A stretch of DNA of 64,000 bases from Halostagnicola sp. A56 (GTDB lineage Archaea; Halobacteriota; Halobacteria; Halobacteriales; Natrialbaceae). This document shows positions 45,296 through 54,614 of this stretch, one piece after another. The notes under the pieces were generated by a model that made no database searches, had not been told where the DNA came from, and saw only the letters and a list, made by a program, of their open reading frames with translations. The stretch covers positions 485,943 through 549,942 of the forward strand of contig NZ_JMIP02000014.1 in NCBI RefSeq assembly GCF_000691505.1. The letters run 5' to 3'. The translations under genes and the position numbers were made by a program. Each line of letters opens with the position of its first letter. Within the stretch, counting starts at the first letter, position 1.

Positions 45296-45418
45296 ATGGC
45301 AGCAAAAGAGTCCCCCGTTGGATACCGGCGTTCAGACCCCGACGAACCCGAGACCGGCGTCGGGATGGCGCATCCGACGATCGTTCCGACGAACTTCGAA
45401 CCGGACGACGCCGAGTAA
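45296..45418 (+). CDS. Small haloarchaeal protein, 40 residues
   Basis: The frame encodes MAAKESPVGYRRSDPDEPET then GVGMAHPTIVPTNFEPDDAE. Codon use is strongly haloarchaeal. A TATA-like TTTTATT centred about 30 nt before the ATG supports a leaderless transcript. The protein is acidic with no membrane segment. I do not recognise a family, but the composition argues for a real gene. Confidence 0.6.
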   Translation: MAAKESPVGYRRSDPDEPETGVGMAHPTIVPTNFEPDDAE

Positions 45419-45571
45419 CGCGGGGCGTGTCGATCTCGAGTCGTCTCGAGTAGACACGGTCGGACGGCCGGCGATTCTCGGATCGCACCCTGGCCGCGAT
45501 CGGTGTCGGTCGTTCTCGAAAACAGTGTCTGGAAACGAAGGTTCTTGTATCCGCTCGGACTACCATCCCGC

Positions 45572-46915
45572 ATGGGTCTGTTTGACCGGTTACGGGGCGA
45601 TGGAAGCCCTCGAGTCGCGTTTATCGGAGTTGATGGTGTTCCCTACAGTCTTCTCAGGGATAACGAGGATCGCTTTCCGAACTTCGCGGCGATCGCGTCG
45701 GACGGGACGGCGAGCGAAATATCGAGCATCGTACCGCCGGAATCCAGCGCCTGCTGGCCCTCGTTGACGACCGGGATGAACCCCGGCGAGACGGGCGTCT
45801 ACGGCTTTCAGGACCGGGAGGTCGGCACCTACGACACCTACGTCCCGATGGGCAACGAAGTGCAGGCCACCCGACTCTGGGATCGCGTACAGGAGGAGGG
45901 GCGAAACGCGACGGTGATGAACGTGCCGGTCACGTTCCCGCCTCAGCGAAACGTCCAGCGGATGGTTTCGGGCTTTCTCTCTCCCGGCCTCGAGAAGGCG
46001 GCCTATCCCGACGACGTTCGGGACACCCTCGAGGGATACGAGTACCGGATCGACGTCAACCCGAAACTCGGCCACCAGGAGGACAAAAGCGAGTTCATCG
46101 AGGACGCCCACGCGACCGTCGACGCGCGTTACGAGGCGTTCAAACACTACATCGAGGAGGACGACTGGGACCTCTTTTTCGGCGTCTTCATGACGACCGA
46201 CCGGGTCAACCACTTCCTGTTCAGAGACTACGAGCGCGACGGCGAGTTCCGCGAGGAGTTCCTCGAGTTCTACGAGAAGGTCGACGACTACATCGGGAAA
46301 CTGCGCGAGGCGCTTCCCGAGGACGTCACGCTCATCGTCGCCTCCGATCACGGCTTCACCAGCCTCGATTACGAGGTTCACTTCAACGAGTGGCTTCGGG
46401 AGAACGACTGGCTCTCCTTCCGGACCGACGAGCCCGAAGAACTCGACGACATCGCCGACGAGACCAAAGCCTACTCGTTCATTCCGGGTCGGTTCTACAT
46501 CAACCTCGAGGGGCGAGAGCCCCGGGGGTCAGTTCCCGAATCCGAGTACGACGCGGTTCGTGACGAACTCAAGGCCGAACTCGAGGCACTCGAGGGGCCC
46601 GAGGGCCGCACGGTGGTCGATCGCGTCGTCGAGAAGGAAGCCGCCTTCCGCGGCGACCACGACGAGATCGCGCCTGATCTGGTCGCGATTCCGTCGAACG
46701 GCTTCGATCTCAAATCCGGCTTCAAGGCCGATTCGGAGGTGTTCACGACGGGACCGCGAAACGGTATGCACAGCTTCGACGACACGTCGCTGTACGTCGA
46801 CGATCCCGACGTGACGATCGACGGCGCCGACCTCTACGACATCGCGCCGACGATCCTCGATCTGATGGAGATCGAGTACAGTCGCGGCGAGTTCGACGGC
46901 GCGAGCTTGGTATAA
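45572..46915 (+). CDS. Alkaline phosphatase-superfamily phosphodiesterase/nucleotide pyrophosphatase-type protein
   Basis: From MGLFDRLRGDGSPRVAFIGV (45572, about 27 nt after a TTGTAT box) the product has 447 residues. Metal and catalytic features are AFIGVDGVPYSLL, PPESSACWPSLTTGMNPGETG (nucleophile region), MTTDRVNHFLF, VTLIVASDHGF and ATGPRNGMHS-like FTTGPRNGMHSFDD with the last histidine. These define the phosphodiesterase branch of the alkaline phosphatase superfamily. There is no signal peptide, so it is probably cytoplasmic. Similar haloarchaeal proteins are annotated as nucleotide pyrophosphatases; the substrate is not known. Confidence 0.88.
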   Translation: MGLFDRLRGDGSPRVAFIGVDGVPYSLLRDNEDRFPNFAAIASDGTASEISSIVPPESSACWPSLTTGMNPGETGVYGFQDREVGTYDTYVPMGNEVQATRLWDRVQEEGRNATVMNVPVTFPPQRNVQRMVSGFLSPGLEKAAYPDDVRDTLEGYEYRIDVNPKLGHQEDKSEFIEDAHATVDARYEAFKHYIEEDDWDLFFGVFMTTDRVNHFLFRDYERDGEFREEFLEFYEKVDDYIGKLREALPEDVTLIVASDHGFTSLDYEVHFNEWLRENDWLSFRTDEPEELDDIADETKAYSFIPGRFYINLEGREPRGSVPESEYDAVRDELKAELEALEGPEGRTVVDRVVEKEAAFRGDHDEIAPDLVAIPSNGFDLKSGFKADSEVFTTGPRNGMHSFDDTSLYVDDPDVTIDGADLYDIAPTILDLMEIEYSRGEFDGASLV

Positions 46916-46984
46916 ACTGATCCACCGCTCGAGAACCGGACGCGCGATCGATTCCATTTTCACCGTGAGGCGGCGAACGTAGCT

Positions 46985-47473
46985 ATGAGCGATCCGACGA
47001 CGAGTGGGGACGGTAAACGGCGAGGGGATACCGACGAGCGAGAGCGCACCCTCGAGGAAATCATTCACGCTCGCGGCCACGAGAACGTCAGCGCTGAGCA
47101 CGCGAGCACGTTCGAGATATCGACGGACGACTTTCTGACCCCCGCGGGCGACTGTATTCTCGCGATCGAAGCCGATCGCGCGCCAGCGGATTTCGACCCG
47201 GAGTTCGTCGCCGCCTGCCAGCGCCCCGACGCGACGATCACGGTCACGCTCGAGGCCGACGGCCACCGAGACTCGGTCCGGGGTGGCGGCGACCCGGCCC
47301 TCGAGTTCTCGAGCGAGCGCAGCGCGGTGGGCCGAACGAGCGAGTACGTCGACGAGCGGACGATCGCGCTCGAGGCGGAACACGCCGCGGAGGGGTTCGA
47401 TCGAGACCTCGTCGAGTCGCTTGCTGCGGGCGCGGACGTGACCGTGACGATTACTGTTTCCGTAGACGAGTGA
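46985..47473 (+). CDS. DUF371 family protein
   Basis: The product has 162 residues. The conserved core reads IIHARGHENVSAEHASTFEI, STDDFLTPAGDCILAIEAD and FVAACQRPDATITVTLE, which is the DUF371 pattern of archaea. Residues 1-25 are a disordered polar tail. The C-terminal part has EAEHAAEGFDRDLVESL and a final VTVTITVSVDE strand. A small beta-rich cytoplasmic protein is expected. Function is unknown. It is probably co-transcribed with nothing, having 69- and 122-base gaps on its two sides. Confidence 0.82.
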   Translation: MSDPTTSGDGKRRGDTDERERTLEEIIHARGHENVSAEHASTFEISTDDFLTPAGDCILAIEADRAPADFDPEFVAACQRPDATITVTLEADGHRDSVRGGGDPALEFSSERSAVGRTSEYVDERTIALEAEHAAEGFDRDLVESLAAGADVTVTITVSVDE

Positions 47474-47595
47474 GGGGCGTTTCAATGGCCGAGTGAGAGC
47501 GCGAGCGAGCGTTGTCACGGTGTCTGTCGGCGACCTAGAGTAGCCCCGGTGAGCGATCCAGTGGGGTTTTGCCCGCTCGAGCACTACGTGAATAC

Positions 47596-48422
47596 ATGAG
47601 CGAAGACCCGGAACCGTCGCGTAACATCAGCGGCGGTCTCGAGGGTGGCGGCGTCGCGGCAGCGTTCGACCCGGCGGAGGCCGAGACGCGGGCGGAGGCG
47701 GTCGTCGACAAGCTCGGCGAACTGTACTGGCAGAAGACCTACGGTGGGCAGGACGCCTTCACTTGTCTTGTCCGCACGATCTTGAGCCAGAACACGAGCG
47801 ACAAGGCCAGCCAGCCCGCACACGACGCGCTGCTCGAGCGCTACGGTGCCGACGAGTCGGGAGAAAACGAGACCGATCTGGCTGAGGCGCTCGCAAACGC
47901 CGCACAGAGCGAACTCGCCGAGACGATCAGTTCCGCGGGGCTGTACAACCAGAAGTCGGAGACGATCATCGACACGGCCGAGTGGGTTCTCGAGGAGTTC
48001 GGCTCCGCGGTGGCGTTCGACGCTTTCATCGCGGACGAGCCGTCGAAGACGGTTCGCGAGACGCTGCTCTCGGTTCGCGGCGTCGGTCCGAAGACGGCCG
48101 ACTGCGTGTTGCTCTTCGCGGGCGGTCGCGGCGGCGTCTTCCCGGTCGATACCCACGTCCACCGCATCGTTCGACGGCTCGGAATCGCGCCGCCCGGCGC
48201 GGATCACGAGGGGGTTCGCGAGGTCGTCGAACGCGACGTCCCGACGGCTAAATGCGGCTTCGGACACACGGCGATGATCCAGTTCGGCCGCGAGTACTGC
48301 AGTGCGCGCAAGCCGGCGTGTCTCGAGGATCCGGACGCCTGCCCGATGGGCGGACTGTGCGAGCAGGTCGCGTCTATCCCGCGACTGGTGCGGTCGTCGA
48401 TCCGGCCGAGACGCTCGAGTGA
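47596..48422 (+). pseudogene. nth: Endonuclease III, frameshifted near 48371
   Basis: The start at 47596 (MSEDPEPSRNISGGLEG) is favoured over an upstream Met. The enzyme removes oxidised pyrimidines and cuts the abasic site. Visible are LVRTILSQNTSDKASQPA, the helix-hairpin-helix LLSVRGVGPKTADCVLLFAG with its catalytic Lys, FPVDTHVHRI with the catalytic Asp, and the iron-sulphur cysteines YCSARKPACLEDPDACPMGG-LC. After CEQV the frame shifts. Unshifted sequence would read VYPATGAVVDPAETLE-stop at 48420-48422, the expected C-terminus. One missing base near 48370-48372 explains it. As written, translation runs on to 48489 with an arginine-rich tail. All catalytic residues precede the break, so even the shifted protein might work. 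Confidence 0.85.
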
Positions 48423-48576
48423 GTCCACCGGGGACCGAAGGTGGCCGCGAGACACCGTCGGCTCGCGCGATCCGTTCGGGATCCAATGACTTGCGAACGG
48501 TCCGCATGGGACTGGACGCGGCCGTTTCGAACTTCACAACCGTTTTATGTTGGACTCGGATAAGGCCGTGGCACCA

Positions 48577-49719
48577 ATGGCTGCAGACCCGACACGGGTT
48601 GCAGAGACGAGGGGAGCTGGGACGGAATCAACGACCAAATCGACGAGTGGCGTCTCTCGTCGGGGTATGCTGGCCGGCGTCGCGGCCGGATCGGCCGCGG
48701 GACTGGCAGGGTGTACGCGGATCTTCGGCGACGAATCGACGTCGTCCGGCGAGACGCTGACCGTCTGCGTCTGGAGCGGGAACTACGCGGATCGGTTCAA
48801 GGAGTCCGTCGTCCCGATGTACGAGGACGAATATGACGTGACGCTGCAGGTCGAAACCGGCTGGAACAACATCCTCGCGAACATCAGACAATCGCAGGGG
48901 AACCCGCCGTACGATGTCACCGTCACGGACGGCAACTTCTACTACCGTGGCCGTCAGGAGGGGCTCTTCGAGTCTATCCGGACGGAAAACGTTCCTCATC
49001 TCGAGGAGACCATCGACTACTACAGCGAGTTCCGCCCGACGGAGTACGGCATGCCGGTCGACGGCGCGCCGTGTAACATCATCTACCGGGAGGACCTCGA
49101 CTTCGAGCCGACCGAGTGGGCCGACATCTCCTCGAGCGAGGTCGACGACAGTCGGGGGCTCGGTATCGATACCGGCTTCTGGTGGTTCCCGGTTCACGCC
49201 GCCGCGATGGGCATGGACGATCAGGAGGCTGCCGGCGAACTCTACGACGAATCCCTCCACGGAGACGTTTTCGACGAGATCCGAGAGTGGAACGTCCAGA
49301 GCTGGGCCAGCAGCGGCCAGGACATCTGGCAGGCGTTCGAAAGCGGGACGATCGACGTCGCGCAGTGGTACTTCGAACAGACCGCCTACGACATCGGCGA
49401 CTACGACGGGCTCACGCACACGCTACCCGAGGAGACCACCGGCTACCTCAACCACTGGTGCGTGACGAGCGGGACTGACAAGCGCGACCGAGGCGAGGAG
49501 TTCATCGACTTTCTCATGCGGCCCGAGGTCCAGACCGAGTGGTCGAAATCGAGTCCGTCGCTGTTCTGTAACGCCGACATGGAGTACGCCAACGATCTCG
49601 GCGAGCAGCTGCCAACGAGCGCCGAGGAGGCACAGAACATCGCCTTCCCCGACTGGGAGTACCTCATCGACTACTACGACGAGTTCGAGTCCGAGTACTC
49701 GAGCATTCGAAACGACTGA
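48577..49719 (+). CDS. ABC importer solute-binding lipoprotein, polyamine (PotD)-type
   Basis: The ATG at 48577 lies about 27 nt after a TTTTATG box, so the transcript is probably leaderless. The product has 380 residues with TAT motif SRRGMLAGV, a hydrophobic stretch and lipobox GLAGC; it is therefore surface-anchored. The mature protein shows the extracellular solute-binding fold of the spermidine/putrescine class (LTVCVWSGNYADRFKESVVP, VTVTDGNFYYRGRQEGLF, YGMPVDGAPCNIIYRED, FWWFPVHAAAMGMD, FIDFLMRPEVQTEWS). The true ligand could be a polyamine, an amino acid derivative or another cation. It heads a four-gene operon. Confidence 0.88.
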   Translation: MAADPTRVAETRGAGTESTTKSTSGVSRRGMLAGVAAGSAAGLAGCTRIFGDESTSSGETLTVCVWSGNYADRFKESVVPMYEDEYDVTLQVETGWNNILANIRQSQGNPPYDVTVTDGNFYYRGRQEGLFESIRTENVPHLEETIDYYSEFRPTEYGMPVDGAPCNIIYREDLDFEPTEWADISSSEVDDSRGLGIDTGFWWFPVHAAAMGMDDQEAAGELYDESLHGDVFDEIREWNVQSWASSGQDIWQAFESGTIDVAQWYFEQTAYDIGDYDGLTHTLPEETTGYLNHWCVTSGTDKRDRGEEFIDFLMRPEVQTEWSKSSPSLFCNADMEYANDLGEQLPTSAEEAQNIAFPDWEYLIDYYDEFESEYSSIRND

Positions 49720-49724
49720 AGCCA

Positions 49725-50861
49725 ATGTCAGAAATAGAACTCTCCGGCCTGGAGAAGCGCTACGGCGACGAACTCGCCGTCGAAGACGTCTCCGTGACGA
49801 TCGAAGACGGCGAACTGCTCTGCCTGCTGGGTCCGAGCGGCAGCGGCAAGTCGACGACGCTGCGCATGATCGCCGGGCTCACGTCGCCGACCGACGGGAC
49901 GGTCCGCATCGGCGAGGACGACGTCACCGAGCGGCCGGCCTATGACCGAACGACCGCGACCGTGTTTCAGGACTGGGCGCTGTTTCCCCACAAGACGGTC
50001 CTCGAGAACGTCGCCTTCGGACTGCGGATGCAGTCGACCTCGACGGACGAACGTCGGGAGCGTGCTCGAGAGATGTTAGACCGCGTCGAGATGGCCGAGC
50101 ACGCCGACGACAACCCGACGAACCTGAGCGGCGGGCAGAAACAGCGGGTCGCGCTCGCGCGCTCGCTGGCGGTCAACCCGGACGTCCTCTTGCTCGACGA
50201 GCCGCTGTCGAACCTCGACAAGCGCCTGCGAGAGGACATGCAGATCGAACTCCGCGAGATCCACGAGGATCTCGAGAAGACGTTCGTCCACGTCACGCAC
50301 GACCAGGACGAGGCGTTCACGCTGGCCGATCGGATCGGGATCATGGCCGACGGCGAACTGGTTCAGGTCGGCGACCCCCACGAGGTCTACGAGAACCCGA
50401 AGAACCGATTCATCGAGGGCTTCCTCGGTGACACGAACTTCCTCGCGGGCGAGGTCGCGCGGACGACGGCCGAATCGGTCGTCGTCGAGACGGAACTCGG
50501 CCAGGAGATGATCCTCCCGAGCGACGGCGACGACGCGCTCGCCGTCGGGGAGTCACTCACGCTGTCGCTTCGTCCCGAGGTCCTCACGATCGGCGAGAGT
50601 CCGGTGGCGAACGACGCCGATCCGGAGACTGCGACCGTCGCAGACGGGGGAACGACGAACGAGATCGTCGGAACCGTCGAGAACGCCATTTACCGCGGCT
50701 CGACGGTTCGATACTCCGTCGCGATCGAGAATAGTTCGGTGTTCGTCGAGCGAACGGTCGCCGACTCGGGCGCGTTCGACGCCGGTGACGACATTCGCAT
50801 CCGCTGGAACGGTGCGGACGTACTCGCGTTCCGCGAAGACGGAACGAGGGTCGACCTGTAA
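49725..50861 (+). CDS. ABC importer ATPase, PotA-type
   Basis: The product has 378 residues starting 5 bases after the binding-protein stop. Walker A is GPSGSGKST at about 35-43, the signature LSGGQKQRVALARSLA at about 130-145, Walker B DVLLLDEPLSNLD and the switch histidine in FVHVTHDQDEA. A C-terminal TOBE domain (about 250-378; GEVARTTAESVVVETE, LSLRPEVLTIGES) marks it as the CUT/MOI class used for polyamines, iron or sugars. It energises the two permeases that follow. Confidence 0.93.
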   Translation: MSEIELSGLEKRYGDELAVEDVSVTIEDGELLCLLGPSGSGKSTTLRMIAGLTSPTDGTVRIGEDDVTERPAYDRTTATVFQDWALFPHKTVLENVAFGLRMQSTSTDERRERAREMLDRVEMAEHADDNPTNLSGGQKQRVALARSLAVNPDVLLLDEPLSNLDKRLREDMQIELREIHEDLEKTFVHVTHDQDEAFTLADRIGIMADGELVQVGDPHEVYENPKNRFIEGFLGDTNFLAGEVARTTAESVVVETELGQEMILPSDGDDALAVGESLTLSLRPEVLTIGESPVANDADPETATVADGGTTNEIVGTVENAIYRGSTVRYSVAIENSSVFVERTVADSGAFDAGDDIRIRWNGADVLAFREDGTRVDL

Positions 50862-50864
50862 CCC

Positions 50865-51788
50865 ATGTCCGGAAATTCGAACGCCACCGCGTCGGGTGCG
50901 ATAGAGCGGCTCTGGAAGCCGCTCGTAGCGCGCTCGCGCTCGAAGCGAGCGCTGTTGCTCATGGCCCCGCTCGTGATCTTCGAACTCCTGATATTCGTCG
51001 CGCCGTTCCTGATCCTGCTCCGAATCAGCGTCTCGGAGGCAGGTGAGCGCGGGACGGCCTACGCGGAGGGGACGTGGTCGGCGGACGCCTACGCGAATGT
51101 CCTCACGAGCGAGGTTCCGCGAGAGGTCATCGTCCACTCCTTTACGATCGGGCTCATCGCGACGGCGATCGCCGTCGCCGTCGGTCTCCTGTACGCCTAC
51201 GCGATCTGGCGGGCCGACGGATTCACCAAGTCGCTGCTGCTATTCTCGGTCGTCCTGCCGTTGCTGACGACGCTCGTCGTCAAGACCTACGCCTTCCGGC
51301 CGCTGCTCTCTCCCACCGGAACGCTGAACAGTCTCCTCGAGTCGGTCGGGTTACTCTCGACGCCGCTCGAGATCGTCCCGGGGCTCGCGGGAGCGATCGT
51401 CGGACAGGTGTACATCGTCCTGCCCTACGCCGTGCTGGCAATCTACAGCGTGCTCGCGACGATGGACTGGCAGTTAGTCGAGGCGGCCCGAGACCTCGGG
51501 GCGAGTCGGCCCCGGTCGGTCCTCGAGGTGGTCGTCCCGCAGGCGATGCCGGGAATCATCGTCGCGACGGTGATATCCTTCGCCTGGAGCGTCGGCTCCT
51601 ACGCCGCGCCGTTCCTACTCGGCGACGACGTCACGTTCGCGATGCGGGTCGAAGGGCAGATCCTGCGTGACTTCCAGTGGCCGACCGCGACCGCGCTGTC
51701 GGTCGTGATGATCGCGGCGATGCTCGTGGTGATCTCTGCGCTCGTCGCCGTCCTCTCGCGCTTCGGAGGTGAGGTGGAGTATGCGTAG
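50865..51788 (+). CDS. ABC importer permease, PotB-type
   Basis: The 307-residue protein has six transmembrane helices and the EAA-type cytoplasmic loop (QLVEAARDLGASRPRSVLEV) at about 205-225 that contacts the ATPase. The first helix is preceded by a basic N-terminus. It starts 4 bases after the ATPase stop, and its stop overlaps the next gene by 8 bases. Confidence 0.92.
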   Translation: MSGNSNATASGAIERLWKPLVARSRSKRALLLMAPLVIFELLIFVAPFLILLRISVSEAGERGTAYAEGTWSADAYANVLTSEVPREVIVHSFTIGLIATAIAVAVGLLYAYAIWRADGFTKSLLLFSVVLPLLTTLVVKTYAFRPLLSPTGTLNSLLESVGLLSTPLEIVPGLAGAIVGQVYIVLPYAVLAIYSVLATMDWQLVEAARDLGASRPRSVLEVVVPQAMPGIIVATVISFAWSVGSYAAPFLLGDDVTFAMRVEGQILRDFQWPTATALSVVMIAAMLVVISALVAVLSRFGGEVEYA

Positions 51789-52584
51789 AGAAAGCCTCGA
51801 GACGGCCCTCTTCCGGGCTGGCTACCTCGTGGTGTTCGCGTTCATGCTGTTGCCCCTCGCCGTCGTCGTCGTGACCTCCTTCGGCGCTTCGGGACAGATT
51901 GCGTTCCCGCCGGCGGAGTTCTCTCTCACCTGGTACGAATCGTTCTTCGACCAGACAGACTGGCTGCGCGCGTTCGACAACAGCCTGCTCGTGGGTCTGG
52001 GAACGGCGGTCGTCGCGACGATACTTGGCGTGACGGCCGCGTTCGGTCAGGAGATAGACGACGGGCTCGTGGGACGATTGCTCGCGCCGCTCGTTCTCCT
52101 GCCGATGTTGATCCCACCGGTCATCTTCGGCGTCACGCTGCTCGTGTACTTCACCGAGTTCGACCTGCAGGGGTCGTACGTGAGCCTGATCCTCGCGCAC
52201 ACGCTGTGGGCGACGCCGCTCGTCTACTTCGTCATGCGCTCGGTCTTCAGACGGTTCGACTGGCAGCAGTTAGACGCGGCCCACGACCTCGGCGCCGGCC
52301 CGGTGCGATCGTTCGTCCACGTCGTCCTGCCGAACGTAAAACACGGCATCTTCGTCGGCGCGCTGCTGGCGTTCATCGTCAGTCTGCAGGAGTTCGTGAT
52401 GGCGCTTTTCCTCTCGAATCACACCACCGAGACGATCCCGGTGGTCGCCTGGAACCAGCTCAGAAACTCGCTGTCGCCGATGGTCAGCGTCGTCTCGACG
52501 TTCCTGATCCTGATCTCGCTCGGCGCGATCTTACTCGCCGCCGCGGCGACGAACCTGAACTGGCTGTCGAAACAGCTGTCCTAA
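51781..52584 (+). CDS. ABC importer permease, PotC-type
   Basis: From ATG 51781 the product has 267 residues and six helices (AGYLVVFAFMLLPLAVVVV at the start). It carries the EAA loop LDAAHDLGAGPVRSFVHVV at about 170-190. It overlaps the preceding permease gene, which supports translational coupling and a heterodimeric permease. It is the last gene of the operon; a T-tract follows at 52642. Confidence 0.92.
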   Translation: MRRESLETALFRAGYLVVFAFMLLPLAVVVVTSFGASGQIAFPPAEFSLTWYESFFDQTDWLRAFDNSLLVGLGTAVVATILGVTAAFGQEIDDGLVGRLLAPLVLLPMLIPPVIFGVTLLVYFTEFDLQGSYVSLILAHTLWATPLVYFVMRSVFRRFDWQQLDAAHDLGAGPVRSFVHVVLPNVKHGIFVGALLAFIVSLQEFVMALFLSNHTTETIPVVAWNQLRNSLSPMVSVVSTFLILISLGAILLAAAATNLNWLSKQLS

Positions 52585-52723
52585 TCGGCGCTCTCGAGCG
52601 TTCGACGATTTTCGGGCGTTCTGTTGTCGGGCGTTCGATCGTTTTTTCATCGTCCGCAATATTGCTTTCCGAGGTATCTCCAAGTGGTTCCCTAAAGTCC
52701 CGATCTGTCGGGTTTTCGGTCAT
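52484..52723 (-). pseudogene. Possible gene remnant antisense to the permease end
   Basis: The frame starts MTENPTDRDFREPLGDTSES, an acidic N-terminus like many haloarchaeal proteins, preceded by a GAGG ribosome-site-like sequence. Its ATG overlaps the TGA of the small frame upstream (ATGA). After about 50 residues it runs antisense through the permease gene as arginine/serine-rich sequence. The 3' part of a former gene may have been lost. Confidence 0.3.
52636..52652 (+). terminator. Putative T-rich terminator of the ABC operon
   Basis: Six T at 52642-52647 within GATCGTTTTTTCATCG, about 58 bases after the last permease stop. Confidence 0.45.
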
Positions 52724-52872
52724 TGTTGATTCCTCTTTAAAAGATGTTCAGCGAACAATATGAACTGGCAGTTCGCAGTCTTGCTGATAGTATGCATGGG
52801 GAAATCGACGATAGCGGTAGCATCAGGGGTCACAGACCAGTTTTCCTTGAAGGTGTGAATGTACTGTCTCAT
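52720..52872 (-). CDS. Small hypothetical protein, possible remnant
   Basis: The frame begins MRQYIHTFKENWSVTPDATA and ends LFAEHLLKRNQQ, about 50 residues, with a possible TTG-initiated extension to 52914. Third positions are often C, which suggests real coding history in an otherwise AT-rich gap. It overlaps the next reverse-strand frame by four bases. No family is recognised. Confidence 0.35.
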   Translation of the reverse strand: MRQYIHTFKENWSVTPDATAIVDFPMHTISKTANCQFILFAEHLLKRNQQ

Positions 52873-52914
52873 CAATCCCTTCTCCTTCCGTAATCGTGTG
52901 ATGGTCGCCCCCAA

Positions 52915-53372
52915 TATACGGCATACGGAACTCTGTGATTTCTCTCGCCCCCGGTCATCTCACGAATTTTCTATGTAAACTAACAATATAATACTGTTGG
53001 TTACCTCAAAATTTCATCGGGGTGTTGCATGATTATTGGGGAGACTCATTTAACTTCCCCGCCGCTAACTGATAGCCAATTAGGACAGCGCATCATAGAA
53101 TACGTCTCATACCCTCTCCCTGGCGATTATAGTGCTCCCAATTCACGTATGATCCTGTGAGATTCGTCAGTCATAGGTTTTGCTCAAGACCGAGATCGTG
53201 AATGATTCCTGTTGGATACCATTGTATAACATGCTCTTAGGTGCCTACTCGAAGTGTTACGATCAATAGTAGGCCTCTGCACACCGGGTTCGCACGCTAA
53301 TTGGGTCAAAACACGTTGGACAAAAACGACAATCTTTTTCAGAAGATCTAGTTATTCATAGGCTGAGTAACT
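52915..53372. other. AT-rich intergenic region
   Basis: About 460 bases of clearly lower GC than the surroundings, without a credible gene. The end (GAAGATCTAGTTATTCATAGG at about 53341-53361) holds the likely promoter of the following gene. The composition suggests acquired or degraded DNA. Confidence 0.5.
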
Positions 53373-54614
53373 ATGACAATACTCCTTACCGGTGCCGACG
53401 GCTACATTGGTTGGCCAACTGCATTGCGGATTGCGTCGCGAACGGACGACTGCGTCGTCTGCGCGGACAACTTCTCCCGACGAGAGTGGGTTTCGGAGGT
53501 CGGCAGCACGAGCGCGACTCCGATTGCGACAATGGACGAACGCCTCGACGCCGCCCGGGATGTCCACGGACTGCGCAACCTGTCGTTCGTCGAGACCAAT
53601 CTGACGAACAAAGACTCCGTAAACGAACTCCTCGAGATTCATGAACCTGATACCATCGTCCACACGGCTGCCCAACCGTCTGCACCATACTCACAGATCA
53701 ATGGCGAACGGGCAAACTACACCCAGCACAACAACCTGCAGGCTACGCGCAACCTGCTTTGGGGGCTGGACGAACACGACCTGAACGACACCCACTTCAT
53801 TGAGACTACCACGACCGGCGTCTATGGGGCACCAGAGTTCCCCATTCCCGAAGGTGGCGCATCGATGGTAAATCAAGATAATCGTGATGAGGTTCCATTC
53901 CCAGCAATGGCTGGATCGTGGTATCACCTCACAAAAAGTCATGATGCTGCGAACATGCGCCTTGCACACAAACAGTTCGACATTCCAATTTCGGACGTTC
54001 GAACCGCCATTACTTATGGGACACAAACTGACGAAACAGCCGCTGATCCGCGACTAACAACCCGGTTTGACTTCGACTACTACTTTGGAGTCGTCGCCCA
54101 CCGCTTCTGCGCCCAGGCAATCGCTGGTTATCCGACGACGGTTTATGGCAAAGGCGAACAGCGAAAACCATTCATCAGCTTAGAAGACGCTGTTGAAGGA
54201 CTTGCCCAGCTTGCACTCGCTGATCCGGCTGACAGACCTGATGATCACGTCGTTTACAATCAGGTAACGCGCGCGATTAGCATCGTTGAAATGGCTAACA
54301 CTATCGCTGAGGTCGGCGATGAGTTTGATCTCGACGTCGCTGTGGAACACTTCGAGAACCCACGTGATGAGGATGAAACCCACAAGATGGAGATTGAAAA
54401 CGACCGCTACATGAATCTAATCGGTGAACAGCGCCAGACCTTCACCGAGGGTGTTCGTGATATACTCGAGACACTCATAACGTACGAGGAGACGATCACC
54501 GCCCACGAAGATCGGTTCCTCCCCGGCGTACTCGACGACTGGGAAAAAGAAGACGAGACGGAGCTCACGTACAATGGCGACGACGCCGACCAACCCACCC
54601 CTGATGCCAACTGA
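53373..54614 (+). CDS. UDP-sulfoquinovose synthase-like extended SDR
   Basis: The product has 413 residues. The NAD motif and family signature LTGADGYIGWPTALRIA begin the protein. Others are PDTIVHTAAQPSAPYSQI, THFIETTTTGVYGAPEFPIP, GSWYHLTKSHDAANM (catalytic Tyr-x3-Lys) and TAITYGTQTDETAADPRL, then FDYYFGVVAHRFCAQAIAGY. This set, in particular YIGWPTAL and SWYHLTKSHD, is that of SQD1/Agl3 enzymes, which make UDP-sulfoquinovose from UDP-glucose and sulfite. In archaea such enzymes supply sulfated sugars for S-layer glycans. Codons are AT-richer than most of the window. It overlaps or abuts the next SDR gene. Confidence 0.85.
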   Translation: MTILLTGADGYIGWPTALRIASRTDDCVVCADNFSRREWVSEVGSTSATPIATMDERLDAARDVHGLRNLSFVETNLTNKDSVNELLEIHEPDTIVHTAAQPSAPYSQINGERANYTQHNNLQATRNLLWGLDEHDLNDTHFIETTTTGVYGAPEFPIPEGGASMVNQDNRDEVPFPAMAGSWYHLTKSHDAANMRLAHKQFDIPISDVRTAITYGTQTDETAADPRLTTRFDFDYYFGVVAHRFCAQAIAGYPTTVYGKGEQRKPFISLEDAVEGLAQLALADPADRPDDHVVYNQVTRAISIVEMANTIAEVGDEFDLDVAVEHFENPRDEDETHKMEIENDRYMNLIGEQRQTFTEGVRDILETLITYEETITAHEDRFLPGVLDDWEKEDETELTYNGDDADQPTPDAN

